Assembly (NCBI GenBank): GCA_942492115.1
Contig: CALODL010000021.1
Coordinates: 186,001-250,000 of the forward strand
Source of the DNA: CALODL01 sp942492115
GTDB taxonomy: Bacteria; Planctomycetota; Phycisphaerae; UBA1845; CAIVHJ01
Direction: 5' to 3'
DNA length: 64,000 bases
Shown here: piece by piece, positions 62,883 through 64,000 of the stretch
Position numbering within the stretch: position 1 is the first letter of the stretch
Layout of the letters: each line of letters starts with the position of its first letter
Position numbers and translations under genes: made by a program
Notes under the pieces: generated by a model
Told to the model about the DNA's origin: nothing
Database searches by the model: none
Seen by the model: only the letters and a program-made list of their open reading frames with translations

Positions 62883-63665
62883 TCAGTTCCTACCGGCCAC
62901 GAGGGTCAACGCCATCAGCAGGACAGCGCCCATGATGTAGATGCCCAGGGCACTGGATGCAGGCACGGCCGGGGGCGGCAGGAATTCGACGACCAGACGT
63001 GGTCGCTGGTCCGGGTCGCTGTTCTCACGGCTACCGATGCGGCGCGATGTACCGCCGGATGTCTCAGCCCCCTTGATCATCCAACCATGGTTGGTGGCCG
63101 GATCATCGCGCCAGGCCTGAACATCGGCCACCAGTTGAGCGCTGGACCAGGCATACACACCCGCACCATCCAATGACCGTTGGGCGCTGGGCGCCAGCTC
63201 GTAATCACCGTCGCCACCGGGAGCAGACCACGTGATGCCGTCGTAGAACCGATACACCCAACTGGCGTCGCCTGCTTCAGGAAGCGCCCCGGCTCCTCCG
63301 GGGTCACCGGCATCGGACGCCCCTTCGCCCCAGTCAGCGGTCAACCTGTGAAGTGTGACGCTATTGGGGTTACCCGAGGAGGATGCACTGACTGCCAGTG
63401 TCAACTCTGCGGCCGTAATGATCGAACCCGGCGGCACCTGGGCAGCCACGTCGAAGAATACGAGGGCGCGACGTGCGCCGAAGGCGCCGGTGCGACCGGC
63501 GAACAGGCGAACCCCCTGCCCATTGCTGCCACCTTCGGGGCAGCCACCACCACACATTTCATATATGGTGTTATCCTTGGACGGGGCGACGGTCACGGTC
63601 TCCGCAACCGCCATGGCCGAAGTGCACAGCAACACCACGACACCTCTCCCCCAGATTGATTTCAT
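62883..63665 (-). CDS. DNRLRE-domain surface protein with C-terminal membrane anchor
   Basis: A 260-residue protein started at MKSIWGRGVV (63665), with GGGGAG upstream. A signal peptide is followed by a DNRLRE/CBM96-like domain (VAPSKDNTIYEMCGGGCPEG to PRLVVEFLPPP), the same domain as at the front of the multicopper oxidase (SPSQDNTLYEEEAG there). After PPPAVPASSALG a hydrophobic helix (about residues 238-256) and the short tail AGRN close the chain. This resembles IPTL-CTERM-type sorting ends, with PASS in place of PTLS, but the match is loose. It is convergent with the 60349 gene, 23 bases apart. Confidence 0.72.
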   Translation of the reverse strand: MKSIWGRGVVVLLCTSAMAVAETVTVAPSKDNTIYEMCGGGCPEGGSNGQGVRLFAGRTGAFGARRALVFFDVAAQVPPGSIITAAELTLAVSASSSGNPNSVTLHRLTADWGEGASDAGDPGGAGALPEAGDASWVYRFYDGITWSAPGGDGDYELAPSAQRSLDGAGVYAWSSAQLVADVQAWRDDPATNHGWMIKGAETSGGTSRRIGSRENSDPDQRPRLVVEFLPPPAVPASSALGIYIMGAVLLMALTLVAGRN

Positions 63666-63811
63666 GCTCTGCTCCCCTCTATCGGACCACCCCCAATGAT
63701 AGATGGCCCGTGTGAAATGATCCACATACGGCCGCGTGCCGCCCTCTAATCTTCCATCCTACTGCAGATGCACGAGTTATGACCTATTTGATGGTGCCCT
63801 TTCATGGGCCT

Positions 63812-63840
63812 GTGACTGAGCGTTCCAAACCGGTTACAAT
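63812..63840 (+). promoter_or_regulatory. Putative promoter of the last gene
   Basis: GTGACT at 63812-63817 and TACAAT at 63835-63840 are 17 bases apart, about 40 bases before the start codon at 63879. Confidence 0.4.
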
Positions 63841-63878
63841 GATGTTTTGTGCAAACCTGCAGGGAGAGCAACTGCTAT

Positions 63879-64000
63879 GAAAACATTTGTGTGCGCGATC
63901 CTCGCATCCATTGTGTGTACCGCTTCGGCCTTCGGTCAAACGACTATTGATTTCGATACCGTCGCTGGCGGCGGACCGCTCGACAATGGTCAGGCGATCA
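63879..64000 (+). CDS. N-terminal part of a secreted protein (runs off right edge)
   Basis: The ATG at 63879 follows GGGAG and opens a signal peptide, MKTFVCAILASIVC to SAFGQ, then TTIDFDTVAGGGPLDN up to the window edge. Only about 40 residues are visible. The mature start resembles PEP-CTERM-type or choice-of-anchor exoproteins (TIDFD), but that is a guess from a few residues. Continuation lies outside the window. Confidence 0.65.

Overview
The window is high-GC bacterial chromosome with the gene content expected of a planctomycete, most likely of the Phycisphaerae type. The evidence is an ECF sigma factor of the Planctomycetes/Acidobacteria class fused by an 11-bp gene overlap to a Ser/Thr kinase-TPR protein, many very large secreted proteins with beta-helix, FG-GAP/VCBS, DNRLRE, dockerin-like and cohesin-like domains, 'GACC' cysteine repeats, and an RHS protein. 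No rRNA, tRNA, CRISPR array or transposase was seen, so the taxonomic call is an inference from gene families only.

Layout. 1-4.5 kb: a partial secreted gene missed by simple ORF calling, a small envelope protein, a PilT-type ATPase, and an ECF sigma factor with a membrane partner. 4.6-10.9 kb: a minus-strand housekeeping cluster (MFS-acyltransferase fusion, S41 protease, tsaD, larB, nnrD; the last three joined by 4-bp ATGA overlaps). 10.9-13.0 kb: a STAS protein, a lipoprotein and a 210-bp tandem repeat. 13.0-15.4 kb: a secreted beta-helix protein. 15.7-20.5 kb: sigma factor, giant kinase, HELGH membrane protein and a small lipoprotein. 20.6-29.4 kb: a frameshifted multicopper oxidase, an AsmA-like protein, an orphan TAXI binding protein and a secreted TPR-CHAT protease. 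29.5-37.1 kb: a zinc-finger anti-sigma/sigma pair and a 2011-residue RHS protein. 37.4-54.1 kb: a run of plus-strand secreted giants interrupted by one PLP decarboxylase. 54.2-58.8 kb: a repeat island around a four-helix-bundle (S23) gene and a lower-GC beta-helix gene. 58.9-64.0 kb: three more surface proteins and the start of a fourth.

Two things stand out. First, seven otherwise unrelated secreted proteins end in the same roughly 300-residue module: a Cys-rich header, two dockerin-like D-x-N-D-x-F-H-A-L repeats, then a cohesin-like beta domain. Carrying both halves of a cohesin/dockerin-like pair on one chain suggests, as a hypothesis, a common surface-assembly or retention system; a second, different C-terminal dockerin module is shared by two further proteins. 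Second, the 54.2-58.8 kb island holds four copies of a compound element made of heptamers NNNNCGA, a conserved GC-rich core and heptamers GGTCGNN. One core-less array of 15 heptamers has a nearly invariant GGTCG and two variable positions, and the S23 gene sits between two arrays. I know of no description of this arrangement, but no database search was possible here.
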